DNA of 64,000 nt from CAKAHY01 sp963522175 (lineage in GTDB: Bacteria > Bacillota > Clostridia > Lachnospirales > Lachnospiraceae), in NCBI GenBank assembly GCA_963522175.1, contig CAUQXC010000001.1, positions 372,001 through 436,000 of the forward strand, written 5' to 3'. The translations under genes and the position numbers were made by a program. Position 1 is the stretch's first letter. The number at the start of each line of letters is the position of its first letter. Shown here one piece after another: positions 50,824 to 59,794 of this stretch. Under the pieces are notes generated by a model, which saw only the letters and a list, made by a program, of their open reading frames with translations, was not told the DNA's origin and ran no database searches.

Positions 50824-52146
50824 CTAAAATGAAATACCCTTTATCAAGGCAATAAGACAGAGTATGAGCGCAAAAGGAACATACAAGTATCTGCCCATAT
50901 TATACCACAAATCTCCTACTTTTTTATCTGTTCCTTTATTTATTTCTCTCAAAAGATCTTCTTTTTTCATTACCCAAAACCAAACAGCTGCTCCTATGCA
51001 GGCACCTATAGGTATTATATATATGGATACCAAATCCATCCAAGGACCCCATTTTGATATAGGCTCCATAAACATTCCTATTCCTATGAGAAGTATGCCT
51101 ATGATCACACTGACAATTTTTCTCGGAAGCTTTTTCCACTTATATTCCAATGACTCGACAACAGCCTCTATCATATTCTGAAGAGAGCTTATTCCGCCGA
51201 AGGTTACGGCTAAAAACAGCAATATGGCGAATATTCTTCCTCCTATTATGTCCTGTAAAATGGTCGGAAGAGTAACAAAAAGTAAGCCCGGACCTCCGCT
51301 TACATCTATACCGTAGGCAAAGCAGGCGGGTATCATTACCAAGCTTGCCATCAAAGCCGCTACGGTATCAAAAACAGCCGTATTTTTTGCTCCGTATACA
51401 ACATCTTCCTTATCATCAAGATAAGCACCGTAAACTATCATTCCCGAACCCGTTACCGACAAAGAAAAGAATGCCTGCCCCATAGCCCATATCCATGTCA
51501 TAGGGTCTTTGAGGTAGGTAAAGTCCGGGGTAAGTAAAAACCTATAGCCGGCAAGCGCATTAGGTAAAAACGCTATTCTGAATGCTATCAAGACAAAAAG
51601 CATGAAAAACAAAGGCATCATGATTTTATTGGTTTTTTCTATGGCTTCCGTACCCACAAATACGGTAACCAAAGTAAGAATAAGTACGATTATATGATAC
51701 GGTAAGACCGAAAAGTCCTTTAAGGAAAACTCCGAAAACCACGCATCGGCATCCACACTCATAATGTTTCCCGTAATCGAATCGAATAAGCCCTTTAAAA
51801 CATAGGCTATGATGACCGCATAACCCAGAGCTATACAAAACGAGCCTATAAGCGGCAACCAACCTATATGCTTTAAAAATTTCGATTTTGGAAACCTTGA
51901 TGTAACAGCCTTTTCATAAGCTCCCAAGGTTCCCGTCCCGGCATACCTTCCTATAGCATACTCCGTTGACAAGCCTACGAAGCTGAACAAAAGTACAAAA
52001 ATGAGGTACGGAATCAAAAATGCCGCACCTCCGTTTGAGCCTATCTTATACGGGAAACCCCATACATTCGCCATACCTACGGCTGAACCTACACAAGCCA
52101 ATATAAAGCCCCATCTTGTTTTAAATTTAGTTTTATGATTAGACAT
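50824..52146 (-). CDS. sodium-dependent transporter, NSS (SNF) family
   Basis: 440 residues, 11 to 12 membrane segments. The first helix carries the sodium and substrate site GFILACVGSAVGMANVWGFPYKIGSNGGAAF, and helix 6 has WIWAMGQAFFSLSVTGSGMIVYGAYL, as in LeuT and other bacterial amino-acid symporters. Imports an amino acid or related compound with Na+. Leads the operon symporter-GH31-anchored protein; cooS ends 85 bases upstream and may be cotranscribed. Confidence 0.92.
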   Translation of the reverse strand: MSNHKTKFKTRWGFILACVGSAVGMANVWGFPYKIGSNGGAAFLIPYLIFVLLFSFVGLSTEYAIGRYAGTGTLGAYEKAVTSRFPKSKFLKHIGWLPLIGSFCIALGYAVIIAYVLKGLFDSITGNIMSVDADAWFSEFSLKDFSVLPYHIIVLILTLVTVFVGTEAIEKTNKIMMPLFFMLFVLIAFRIAFLPNALAGYRFLLTPDFTYLKDPMTWIWAMGQAFFSLSVTGSGMIVYGAYLDDKEDVVYGAKNTAVFDTVAALMASLVMIPACFAYGIDVSGGPGLLFVTLPTILQDIIGGRIFAILLFLAVTFGGISSLQNMIEAVVESLEYKWKKLPRKIVSVIIGILLIGIGMFMEPISKWGPWMDLVSIYIIPIGACIGAAVWFWVMKKEDLLREINKGTDKKVGDLWYNMGRYLYVPFALILCLIALIKGISF

Positions 52147-52231
52147 ACCTATCCCCTTTATAAATATTTTTAACGATACATAAATTTAAAGCGTTAAAGC
52201 AATCTAATAATAAACTTATATTCCATAAAAA

Positions 52232-54334
52232 TCAATAGTTTAACTGTTTCCTTTTTTCATTAATATCCTCTACAATTTTTTCGCCTAAGGCCGTCGGATT
52301 TACATCAACATACATAACCGAACCCAAAGTCTTTCTCGTTCCTTCCTTTAAAAACTCTATTGTTCTCGGAGATCCGTGAATCTGAGCTTCTACGCAATGA
52401 TAAGAATTAATACCTTGAAGTCTGAAACCCAGCGCCGCATCTATACCTTTTTCATTGGACCACTCGGGAGAAGCGAAAGCAAAAGGCATTTCCTTTAGGT
52501 TCTTTCCCAACATTCCCGCTATAGCCGTAAAAATTCCCGATGACCTTGTGTTATCTATACACTCGCCGACATGCATTACAGGAGGCATATTATCCTTTTC
52601 AAGAAACTCTCTTAAGTTTTTTCCGCACTTGGAATAGGCTATATCCGTTGTTTGGCAATATCCCATCTTTAAGAGCGGAAATGATGCACAGCCGTTTGTC
52701 AATATCAAAATATCATTTTTAAGAAGCACATCCGCCACATCCAAAATAGCCTTTTCATAAGGTATTCTCGGATTGTTGCAACCTACCAAATTGACAATAC
52801 CTTTTATTTTTCCGCTTTTTAAAGCATCCGCCAAAGGCTCCATACTTCCGTAGTATTTAGATAAGTATTCAAGAGAAAATCCCACCTCGGCATCCACCTC
52901 GTATGGAGGTATAAATACGGGTATACCTTGCCTGTCTTCGTAACTTTCAATAGCTCTTTCTATTATTTTTTCGGCAATCCTTTGCGTGTCTTTTAAATTT
53001 GAATGATGGTGGTCATAGCCTATATGTTCCGCTCCGGGAAGTCTTGCCGAATCGCTTGTTGTAACAACCGTTGTTTTAAAGCACCTTGCAACATCCATTA
53101 TTGCCGGGTATACATCCTGAACATCGGCAACCCATAAATCCAAAGCTCCCGTTCCCAATACAAGCTCCGCACCGACCGCATTTGATAAGGGAATCACTCC
53201 GTTATACCTGTACATTGACGAAAGTCCCGAACAACAAATCCCGTAAAAGCAGATTCCCTTTGCCCCTTTAGATTTTGCAAGCTTTGTATACTTTTTCGAT
53301 TGCCCTGTTTTTACTATTTCCCTCACAAGCATAGGAAGATGTCCATGGACGGCTATGTTTACATAACCCTTTTTAAGAGCTCCCACATTGACCTTTGATG
53401 TAACTCTGTCTCCCACTCCCAGCAGACAGTCTGTAGCTATCGAAGTCGCAACGACGCCTGCAAAAGTAAATGCAAGTCCGCAACGTAAAAACTGTTTCAT
53501 GATAGATTCCCAGTCTCCGTCCGTACCGACACCGGTTTTATGATAAGCTTCAAAAACCTCGTGATAGGCACTGATAGGCATGATATCCAGCTCTTTCCAT
53601 ACCTTTTTTCTTTCATCCAAGGCACAGGCTTCTATAGTTTTAAAAATATCCGGCTCGGTTCTCGACATATCTTCAAGTAAGATATTTGCCAGATCTATAG
53701 TAATATTTTTTAATTGCCTATGCTTTGTAGGTATATTAAAGACTTTAGCCATAGCACGTATCTTATGCTCTCCGTCTATAGGTACATTAAGCTTTCCCTG
53801 AGCCGCCCACTTAAGATTTAATATTATTTCTCTTCCATGCATACCGTGCTGAGCCGCTCCTGCAGCCGCACTTCTCAAAAGATTTCTTGCTACTATAAGA
53901 TCCGCATCCGCTCCGCACACTCCTTTAGGGCTTTTAGGGGTAACCTTGCAGGGACCCATATTACAAAATTTACAGCAGACTCCCGTCATTCCGAACGCAC
54001 ACTGCGGCTGTTGCCTGTCAAATCTGTCAAAAGCCGTATCTATACCAAGCTGCTCCATTCGAAGTATCATCTCTCTTACCGCGGGATCCGGGGTTGCCTC
54101 AAGTACTTCCTGTTTTGACGGAAATGTTTTTCTATATGCGGCAACAGCTTTCATATAATCTTCCGTGAACGCTTCTTCATGGCTGTGCTCATATTCATTT
54201 CCGTTTTCATCAATGTGCTTATGGCTATGTCCCGCTACAGGCTTTAATACTCTTGGGATACCGTTTTCATCAAAACCTATAATAGCCCTGTGTCTGTGCT
54301 CCTCTTCATGTTCATCTGCATGTGTGTGACCCAT
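52232..54334 (-). CDS. cooS: carbon monoxide dehydrogenase catalytic subunit, His-rich N-terminus
   Basis: 700 residues, Ni-Fe CODH that interconverts CO and CO2. Cluster B/D cysteines are in QCAFGMTGVCCKFCNMGPCK; the C-cluster region includes CFYGICCSGLSSMYR, LVGCNNPR, NGCASFPLLKMGYC and HVGECIDNTRSSG. The first 55 residues form an extension absent from usual CooS (about 630-640 residues) with ten histidines (positions 3, 5, 9, 13, 15, 36, 38, 40, 50, 52) in HxH pairs, a likely nickel-binding tail. No cooF, cooC or acs genes are visible. A strong promoter and structured leader precede it. Confidence 0.95.
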   Translation of the reverse strand: MGHTHADEHEEEHRHRAIIGFDENGIPRVLKPVAGHSHKHIDENGNEYEHSHEEAFTEDYMKAVAAYRKTFPSKQEVLEATPDPAVREMILRMEQLGIDTAFDRFDRQQPQCAFGMTGVCCKFCNMGPCKVTPKSPKGVCGADADLIVARNLLRSAAAGAAQHGMHGREIILNLKWAAQGKLNVPIDGEHKIRAMAKVFNIPTKHRQLKNITIDLANILLEDMSRTEPDIFKTIEACALDERKKVWKELDIMPISAYHEVFEAYHKTGVGTDGDWESIMKQFLRCGLAFTFAGVVATSIATDCLLGVGDRVTSKVNVGALKKGYVNIAVHGHLPMLVREIVKTGQSKKYTKLAKSKGAKGICFYGICCSGLSSMYRYNGVIPLSNAVGAELVLGTGALDLWVADVQDVYPAIMDVARCFKTTVVTTSDSARLPGAEHIGYDHHHSNLKDTQRIAEKIIERAIESYEDRQGIPVFIPPYEVDAEVGFSLEYLSKYYGSMEPLADALKSGKIKGIVNLVGCNNPRIPYEKAILDVADVLLKNDILILTNGCASFPLLKMGYCQTTDIAYSKCGKNLREFLEKDNMPPVMHVGECIDNTRSSGIFTAIAGMLGKNLKEMPFAFASPEWSNEKGIDAALGFRLQGINSYHCVEAQIHGSPRTIEFLKEGTRKTLGSVMYVDVNPTALGEKIVEDINEKRKQLNY

Positions 54335-54373
54335 ATTTATTTTTCCTCCTCTTACCCTGCATTATCAATATAA

Positions 54374-54430
54374 ACTGAAAACTTTTATACCTCTATATTA
54401 AACATATTAATTCAGTAGGTTTATAGGTAT
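54374..54430 (-). promoter_or_regulatory. cooS leader with interleaved inverted repeats
   Basis: In plus-strand order ACTGAA (54374-54379), ATACCT (54387-54392), TTCAGT (54411-54416), AGGTAT (54425-54430). The two complementary pairs interlock, the topology of an H-type pseudoknot, within the roughly 100-base cooS leader. Confidence 0.45.
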
Positions 54431-54441
54431 TTACGCTCGTA

Positions 54442-54470
54442 ATTATACATTCTCTTAAAATTTTAGTCAA
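54442..54470 (-). promoter_or_regulatory. strong promoter of cooS
   Basis: Minus strand -35 TTGACT (54470-54465), 17-bp spacer, perfect -10 TATAAT (54447-54442). Confidence 0.8.
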
Positions 54471-54537
54471 CCGCTTTTTACCTCTTGATTTATTTACTCA
54501 CAGGTGTTATCATTGTCCTCATCATATAGTTTTAAAA

Positions 54538-54552
54538 ACTACATTATGTAGT
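54538..54552. promoter_or_regulatory. 15-bp palindrome upstream of the hemolysin-III gene
   Basis: ACTACAT-T-ATGTAGT, a perfect odd palindrome 25 bases before the start codon and 10 bases before its ribosome-binding site. Could be an operator near the transcription start; the regulator is unknown. Confidence 0.4.
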
Positions 54553-54577
54553 ATGTAATATCAAAAGGAGGTATGTC

Positions 54578-55252
54578 ATGAATATTTTTAAACATCTCAA
54601 AGAACACGGTTTCAAGGATCCCGGCAGTGCAATAACTCATCTCATAGCCATGCTTATGGCGATTGTTGCCGCCATACCTTTGCTTTATAAGGCATGTGCC
54701 TCACAAAGCGGCAAACCCAAGCTTCTTACTCTTTCAATTTTTATAGTCAGTATGATACTTCTTTATGCGGCAAGCACGGTTTATCATACCTTTGATATAT
54801 CCAAAAAGATAAATACTCTTTTGAAAAAAATAGATCACATGATGATTTTCGTACTGATAGCCGGAACCTACACGCCCGTGTGCCTGCTTGTAATCGGAGG
54901 TTTTCAGGGAAAGCTTCTTTTGTTTCTTGTGTGGGGTATCGCCCTTATGGGAATGTGTATAAATGCGCTTTGGATATACTGTCCGAAAATATTTTCCTCC
55001 GCCATATACATAGGTCTGGGCTGGTTATGCGTTTTTATGATTGCCAAAATCATTAAAGCTTTGCCGACTACGGGCTTTGTGTGGTTGCTTGCCGGCGGCA
55101 TTATTTATACTATAGGAGGCGTCATTTATGCCTTAAAGCTTAAAGCCTTCAATTCTCTTTCAAAGAATTTCGGCTCCCATGAAGTCTTCCACCTTTTTGT
55201 AATGGCGGGAAGCTTCTGCCATTACATGCTTATGTACTCATATCTGGCATAG
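54578..55252 (+). CDS. hemolysin III family membrane protein (YqfA/PAQR-like)
   Basis: 224 residues, seven membrane segments. Conserved family residues are present: DPGSAITHLIAMLMAIVAAIPLL, the STVYHTFD motif, LLKKIDHMMIFVLIAGTYTPVCL, and the C-terminal HEVFHLFVMAGSFCHYMLM with the metal-type histidines shared with PAQR receptors. Despite its name the family's bacterial role is not haemolysis in general and is largely unknown. Starts behind AAAGGAGG and ends in its own terminator. Confidence 0.92.
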   Translation: MNIFKHLKEHGFKDPGSAITHLIAMLMAIVAAIPLLYKACASQSGKPKLLTLSIFIVSMILLYAASTVYHTFDISKKINTLLKKIDHMMIFVLIAGTYTPVCLLVIGGFQGKLLLFLVWGIALMGMCINALWIYCPKIFSSAIYIGLGWLCVFMIAKIIKALPTTGFVWLLAGGIIYTIGGVIYALKLKAFNSLSKNFGSHEVFHLFVMAGSFCHYMLMYSYLA

Positions 55253-55254
55253 TG

Positions 55255-55283
55255 AAATCCCAAGCCTGTTTAGGTTTGGGATT
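55255..55283 (+). terminator. terminator of the hemolysin-III gene
   Basis: AAATCCCAAGCCT pairs with AGGTTTGGGATTT (one G-U pair, four-base loop), followed by TTTT, directly behind the stop codon. Confidence 0.88.
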
Positions 55284-55350
55284 TTTTATCAATAGCGTTA
55301 GTTATCAGACAATATCGTTATTTTAACTACTTTTGTATAAACTATTGCAT

Positions 55351-55401
55351 TATAATTTTTTTATGTTATCATTAATCCATAGTAATTTAGTATGAATTAC
55401 T
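55351..55401 (+). promoter_or_regulatory. -10 element and inverted repeat before the aldehyde dehydrogenase
   Basis: A perfect TATAAT at 55351-55356 lacks a good -35. About 25 bases downstream AGTAATT (55381-55387) and AATTACT (55395-55401) form an inverted repeat in the leader, a possible operator. Confidence 0.4.
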
Positions 55402-55429
55402 CAGCAGATAAAAAGGAGCGTGATATACG

Positions 55430-56914
55430 ATGGAAAAATTATTAAAAGATAACTATGGTCTGTTCATTAACGGTGAATTCGTTGCGGCATCCGACGGTGC
55501 CACTTTTGATACATTCTCTCCGGCAACCGGCGAAAAGCTTGCAAGCGTTGCCGAGGCTACCAAGGATGATGTTGACAGAGCTGTAGCTGCGGCTTGGAAG
55601 GCTTTCGAAAGCTGGAAAAATGTGGATAAAGCTTCAAGGGCTGAAATTCTCTTGAAAATTGCGGACATTATAGACGAAAACAAAGAAAGACTTGCTAAAA
55701 TAGAGAGTCTTGACAACGGTAAGCCTATCAGAGAAACCATGGCTGTAGATATACCTTTTGCCGCGGATCATTTCAGATACTTCGCCGGTGCGATAAGAAC
55801 CGAAGAAGACTCGGCAAACTTACTAAATAACGACACTTTATCTTTGGTACTTCGTGAACCTATAGGAGTAGTCGGACAAATAGTTCCTTGGAACTTCCCT
55901 TTCCTTATGGCTGCGTGGAAGCTGGCTCCGGTACTTGCTTCGGGTTGTTGCAGCGTTTTTAAAACGTCTTCATCAACCCCGCTTAGCGTTATAGTATTGG
56001 CAGAGCTTATAAAGGATGTTCTTCCTGCCGGTGTATTCAATGTTATTTCGGGTGCCGGCTCAAAATCAGGTCAATATATTCTTGACCATCCGGGCTTTAG
56101 AAAACTCGCATTTACAGGCTCTACCGAAATAGGCTGTTCCGTTGCCAAAGCAGCTGCCGACAGACTTATTCCGGCAACCTTGGAGCTTGGAGGAAAATCG
56201 GCAAACATCTTCTTCCCTGACTGCGACTTTGACATGGCTATAGACGGAGTTCAGCTCGGTATCTTATTTAACCAAGGTCAGGTATGCTGTGCCGGCTCAA
56301 GAGTTTTTGTTCATGAGGACATTTACGATAAATTCGTAGCTGCAGCGGTGGAACAGTTCAATAAGGTAAAGGTCGGAGATCCTCTTGACATGAACACTCA
56401 AATGGGTTCACAGGTTAATGCAAAGCAGGTACAGAAGATTCAGTCCTGCGTAGATGCGGCTGTTAAGGGCGGTGCAAAAATCGCTTGCGGCGGTTCCTCT
56501 TACACAGAGGGAGAGCTTGCAAAGGGCGCTTTCTATAAACCTACTCTTCTTGTGGACGTAACAAATGATATGGAAGTTGCTCGTGAAGAAATATTCGGAC
56601 CTGTTGCCGTAGTTATCAAGTTCAAAACGGAAGAAGAAGTTATAGCGATGGCAAATGACAGTGATTACGGTCTCGGCGGCGGTGTTTGGACAAAAGATTT
56701 AAACCGTGCCTTAAGAGTTTCCAGAGCTATAGAAACCGGTCGTGTATGGGTTAACACCTACAATGCAATCCCTGCCGGAGCACCTTTCGGAGGATATAAG
56801 ACTTCAGGCATAGGAAGAGAAACTCACAAGGTTATCCTTGAGCATTATACACAAATGAAAAATATCATTATAAATCTTTCGGAAAAGCCGAGCGGATTTT
56901 ACCCTAAGAAATAA
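55430..56914 (+). CDS. NAD(P)-dependent aldehyde dehydrogenase
   Basis: 494 residues, full-length ALDH superfamily member of the acetaldehyde/betaine-aldehyde type. Oxyanion Asn in GQIVPWNFPFLMAAWKLAP, nucleotide loop FTGSTEIG, general-base Glu in LELGGKSANI, catalytic Cys in FNQGQVCCAGSRVFV. The start has AAAAGGAGCG nine bases upstream. Single-gene unit ending in a terminator. Oxidises an aliphatic or aromatic aldehyde; substrate not predictable. Confidence 0.94.
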   Translation: MEKLLKDNYGLFINGEFVAASDGATFDTFSPATGEKLASVAEATKDDVDRAVAAAWKAFESWKNVDKASRAEILLKIADIIDENKERLAKIESLDNGKPIRETMAVDIPFAADHFRYFAGAIRTEEDSANLLNNDTLSLVLREPIGVVGQIVPWNFPFLMAAWKLAPVLASGCCSVFKTSSSTPLSVIVLAELIKDVLPAGVFNVISGAGSKSGQYILDHPGFRKLAFTGSTEIGCSVAKAAADRLIPATLELGGKSANIFFPDCDFDMAIDGVQLGILFNQGQVCCAGSRVFVHEDIYDKFVAAAVEQFNKVKVGDPLDMNTQMGSQVNAKQVQKIQSCVDAAVKGGAKIACGGSSYTEGELAKGAFYKPTLLVDVTNDMEVAREEIFGPVAVVIKFKTEEEVIAMANDSDYGLGGGVWTKDLNRALRVSRAIETGRVWVNTYNAIPAGAPFGGYKTSGIGRETHKVILEHYTQMKNIIINLSEKPSGFYPKK

Positions 56915-56925
56915 AAAAGTACACA

Positions 56926-56955
56926 CAAAAGACCGTCTATATAGGCGGTCTTTTG
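56926..56955 (+). terminator. terminator of the aldehyde dehydrogenase gene (bidirectional)
   Basis: CAAAAGACCG/CGGTCTTTTG, a perfect 10-bp stem with a ten-base loop, between convergent genes; A- and T-rich flanks allow use from both sides. Confidence 0.88.
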
Positions 56956-56965
56956 TCATCAAAGC

Positions 56966-58681
56966 TTAATTCTTATCATTAAACTCACAATCTGTAAACT
57001 CAACTTCTCCGTTATTTCTCTTTTTATAAGTATTGTCTTTAAACTTACAATTCTTAAACTTTACGTCGACCGAGTTATCACTTCTTATAAAGAGGTTTTC
57101 CAAATCCCCGGCTTTATTTCCTCTAACCTCACAATTTTCAAATCGTATATTATTGGAATTATAGATCTCAAATTGATTAAAGCCCTCACTGTCTCGTAAA
57201 ATACAGTTCTCGAACACAGCCGTGTTTGTATTTTGAAGCTCTGCCAAACCGTAGGTACACTCATAAATTTCACTGTTTATAAGCTTTAAATCATATACTC
57301 CGTTAGCGCTTACACCATAGGTACCGCAACCGAAAAGATGACAATCTTCAATTCTTACATTCTCACAACCGTTAAAGCTGAATACACCGCCCGTGCACTG
57401 CCCTTTTTCAACATTATGCCCCACGGTCAAGCCTTTAAGTGATATGTCTGTTCCCGCATTAAACTCAAGTACATTGCTTGTAGGGGAGTTAATAAGAATA
57501 TTTACGGCAGCACCTTCCTCCGCCTCAAGCTTTATATGTCTGCCATAAATGACATTATGATTTGTATATCCATATTCCTCATTATAAGATTCCCAAGAAT
57601 TATCGTTTCCCTTAATATCCGAGAAGTTATATGTTCCTTCTTTAAGTATAATACGTGTAGAGTTATTTAGATTCTCCACAAGCTCTTCTATATTTGATAC
57701 GGTAACCGTATCGGAGTAGAAATAGTCTTCTCTGTCGGCATATTCCTCGGAATCTTTTCTCAGGTAAATGTAAACCATAGCACCCCAATCCAAATCCTCG
57801 GGATCTTCTTCTTTCAATACAAGCTTGTTATCCCCTACAAGAGTAAATTGGACATTAAGCTTCTTTTTAGGTCTGACTTCATCGGGACTTATTTCTTCGT
57901 CAAAAGCGGCGCTCCAAAATTCATTTACGCTGTCATCATATAAAGGTTCATTTTTTAAGGATATGGCTACCTTTTCAAGATCATTGCTGCCGGAGCCTTC
58001 CCATCTTACAATATGATAGTCGGCATACATCTTATCTTTTTCTTCGTATATTTTAAGGCTTGACTCAAAGCTCTTTCCACCTTCTGCGCTGATATTTTTC
58101 GCTAAAACTCCGTCAACGGCAACAAGCTCCCATTCTCCTACAAGCTTTCCCGAATCTTCTTTTATTGAAGTAAGCTTAGGCATCTCATCCTGTTTTTCAA
58201 AAGTAAGATCTTCTTCCGACCACCCGAACATATCCGGACACTTCATTTTATCGCCGTTACTCAGTATATTAGCGTAAAATACTTCTTTTTTATTAGGCTT
58301 CTTTGTGGCGAATTCAAACTCCACCTCATCCGAAGTTTGAGACCATGTATAGCTATCCGCCTCAAAATGCCTATAATACGGTTCACCGTTAATATTTTGT
58401 CCCAGTTCCCTAAAATGGAAGGTTCCGTCTTCATTAATGATCAACTCAATATTTCTGTCCTCATACTCGCTTTCTTCCTTACATATCCAGTATGTATTTC
58501 CTAAAGAAGTATCCTCTTCTCCGCCTTTATTCTTGGCTTTCTTTTTTTTTCCGTCTTTTTCATCCTTTACTTCCGATGTCTTTTCCGTCTTGTCCTGACC
58601 GTCTTCACTTTTTGCGGTACATGCGGTAGCAAGAAGCAGCATACACAAAAAAGCCGGTATCAGAGTTCTCTTTTTAAACAT
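56966..58681 (-). CDS. lipoprotein with C-terminal parallel beta-helix
   Basis: About 571 residues from the ATG at 58681 (GGGAGG eight bases upstream; an ATG 30 bases earlier lacks a site). Lipobox LLATAC anchors it outside the membrane; a Lys/Glu-rich linker follows. The centre (about 60-330) resembles two lipocalin-like or META-like strands-rich domains (NTYWICKEESEYEDRNIELIINEDGTF, KLVGEWELVAVDG). The C-terminal 230 residues are right-handed beta-helix repeats with Asn ladders (VRIEDCHLFGCGTYGVSANGVYDLKLINSEIYEC). Could bind or cleave a polysaccharide, but no catalytic set is recognised. Confidence 0.72.
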   Translation of the reverse strand: MFKKRTLIPAFLCMLLLATACTAKSEDGQDKTEKTSEVKDEKDGKKKKAKNKGGEEDTSLGNTYWICKEESEYEDRNIELIINEDGTFHFRELGQNINGEPYYRHFEADSYTWSQTSDEVEFEFATKKPNKKEVFYANILSNGDKMKCPDMFGWSEEDLTFEKQDEMPKLTSIKEDSGKLVGEWELVAVDGVLAKNISAEGGKSFESSLKIYEEKDKMYADYHIVRWEGSGSNDLEKVAISLKNEPLYDDSVNEFWSAAFDEEISPDEVRPKKKLNVQFTLVGDNKLVLKEEDPEDLDWGAMVYIYLRKDSEEYADREDYFYSDTVTVSNIEELVENLNNSTRIILKEGTYNFSDIKGNDNSWESYNEEYGYTNHNVIYGRHIKLEAEEGAAVNILINSPTSNVLEFNAGTDISLKGLTVGHNVEKGQCTGGVFSFNGCENVRIEDCHLFGCGTYGVSANGVYDLKLINSEIYECTYGLAELQNTNTAVFENCILRDSEGFNQFEIYNSNNIRFENCEVRGNKAGDLENLFIRSDNSVDVKFKNCKFKDNTYKKRNNGEVEFTDCEFNDKN

Positions 58682-58901
58682 TTTCCATTCCTCCCTAAAT
58701 TTATTTTTCAACTTTACCGCTTGGGTAAATGAAGTATCTGAAATAATATCATTGCTCCATCTAAGTACACCTTAGGTTTACCATACTTCCTTCAAAAAGT
58801 ACATTATCCAATGAATACTTTCGCTTAAAAAGGCAAATATTATCCATTGGATAAGAACAAGTTGCACAAAATGACAGCTTCATTTTTGTGCATATTACAT
58901 A

Positions 58902-58937
58902 AAAAAGCAAGGAACAGTGTTATCTTCCTTGCTTTTT
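58902..58937 (-). terminator. terminator overlapping the end of the metalloprotease gene
   Basis: A 13-bp stem AAAAAGCAAGGAA/TTCCTTGCTTTTT. The upstream arm on the minus strand encodes the last residues (KKQG) of the protein, and the stop codon lies in the loop. Confidence 0.85.
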
Positions 58938-59624
58938 CATTTTTAATAAATATTCCGCTTCCTTTCTGTCCGAAAAATAAGTGTCAAGAATTTTATAAAA
59001 ATTTTTATTGTGATTTCTTTCAAATAGATGACTCAGCTCATGCACTATGACATAATCCAGACAAAGCAAAGGCTTTTTTGCCAGCTGCAAATTTAACCAT
59101 ATACGTCTGTCTTTTATATTGCAGGTTCCCCATCTTGTTTTCATATCCTTAATCCTGAACTCGGAAATTTCCGTATTCATAGCCTTCAGATTTTTTTCAA
59201 ACAAGGGCTCTGCCTGTCTTATGAGCTCCTCCCTATAAAATTTATTAAGTAAAAGCTTTCTCTTATCCGCACTCTCCTCTTTTACCGTGCAAATCACTAT
59301 AGACTTATCCGAAAGATACGCCCCGTTCTTATCTCCTCTTACAAACTCAAGGCTATATTCACCGCCCCATAAAAGATGCTTCTCCCCCGAAACGTACTCA
59401 TAGCTTTTATAATCCGTGCTTTTTCTGTACACCTCCAAACTTTTATTAATCTCTTCAAGGTTTTCCAGAACAAAGTCTTTAATTCTTTTATCCGAGCAAT
59501 ATTTCGGAGCTATAACTCTTACACTTGCATCTATTGCGAACACCTTTATATACAGATATTTCACATTTTTTCTTTTATCAAGCAAAACATCAAGATTTGC
59601 TATTTTCATATACTTTCTACTCAT
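58920..59624 (-). CDS. YgjP-like M48-type metallopeptidase (DUF45)
   Basis: 234 residues. Zinc motif YVIVHELSHLFERNHNKNFY: H195, E196, H199 and the third ligand H205. Upstream the family-typical MKTRWGTCNIKDRRIWLNLQLAKKPLLCLDYV. Cytoplasmic zinc-dependent peptidase-like protein; members occur with type I restriction systems and alone, and their role is poorly known. Start region MSRKYM offers two ATGs, neither with a strong ribosome-binding site. Monocistronic. Confidence 0.9.
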   Translation of the reverse strand: MSRKYMKIANLDVLLDKRKNVKYLYIKVFAIDASVRVIAPKYCSDKRIKDFVLENLEEINKSLEVYRKSTDYKSYEYVSGEKHLLWGGEYSLEFVRGDKNGAYLSDKSIVICTVKEESADKRKLLLNKFYREELIRQAEPLFEKNLKAMNTEISEFRIKDMKTRWGTCNIKDRRIWLNLQLAKKPLLCLDYVIVHELSHLFERNHNKNFYKILDTYFSDRKEAEYLLKMKKQGR

Positions 59625-59683
59625 ATAAATATATTACAGCTTCTTTTTTAGAGGTGTCAAGTTTAAAAATTTCTTCTTAGCCC

Positions 59684-59735
59684 TTGCAAAATTTTGAAAT
59701 TCATTGTAATATACATACGTACCGAATGTATGTAT
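59684..59735 (+). promoter_or_regulatory. promoter and TetR-type operator of the efflux operon
   Basis: -35 TTGCAA (59684-59689), 17-bp spacer, -10 TAATAT (59707-59712). ATACATAC (59711-59718) and GTATGTAT (59728-59735) form a perfect inverted repeat with a nine-base centre that covers the -10 and start point, the placement expected for TetR repression. Confidence 0.72.
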
Positions 59736-59794
59736 ATTTAATTGCTCACATACCCGGTTTTCAAAATACGGTAATTTATAAATTTGGAGGAAAT

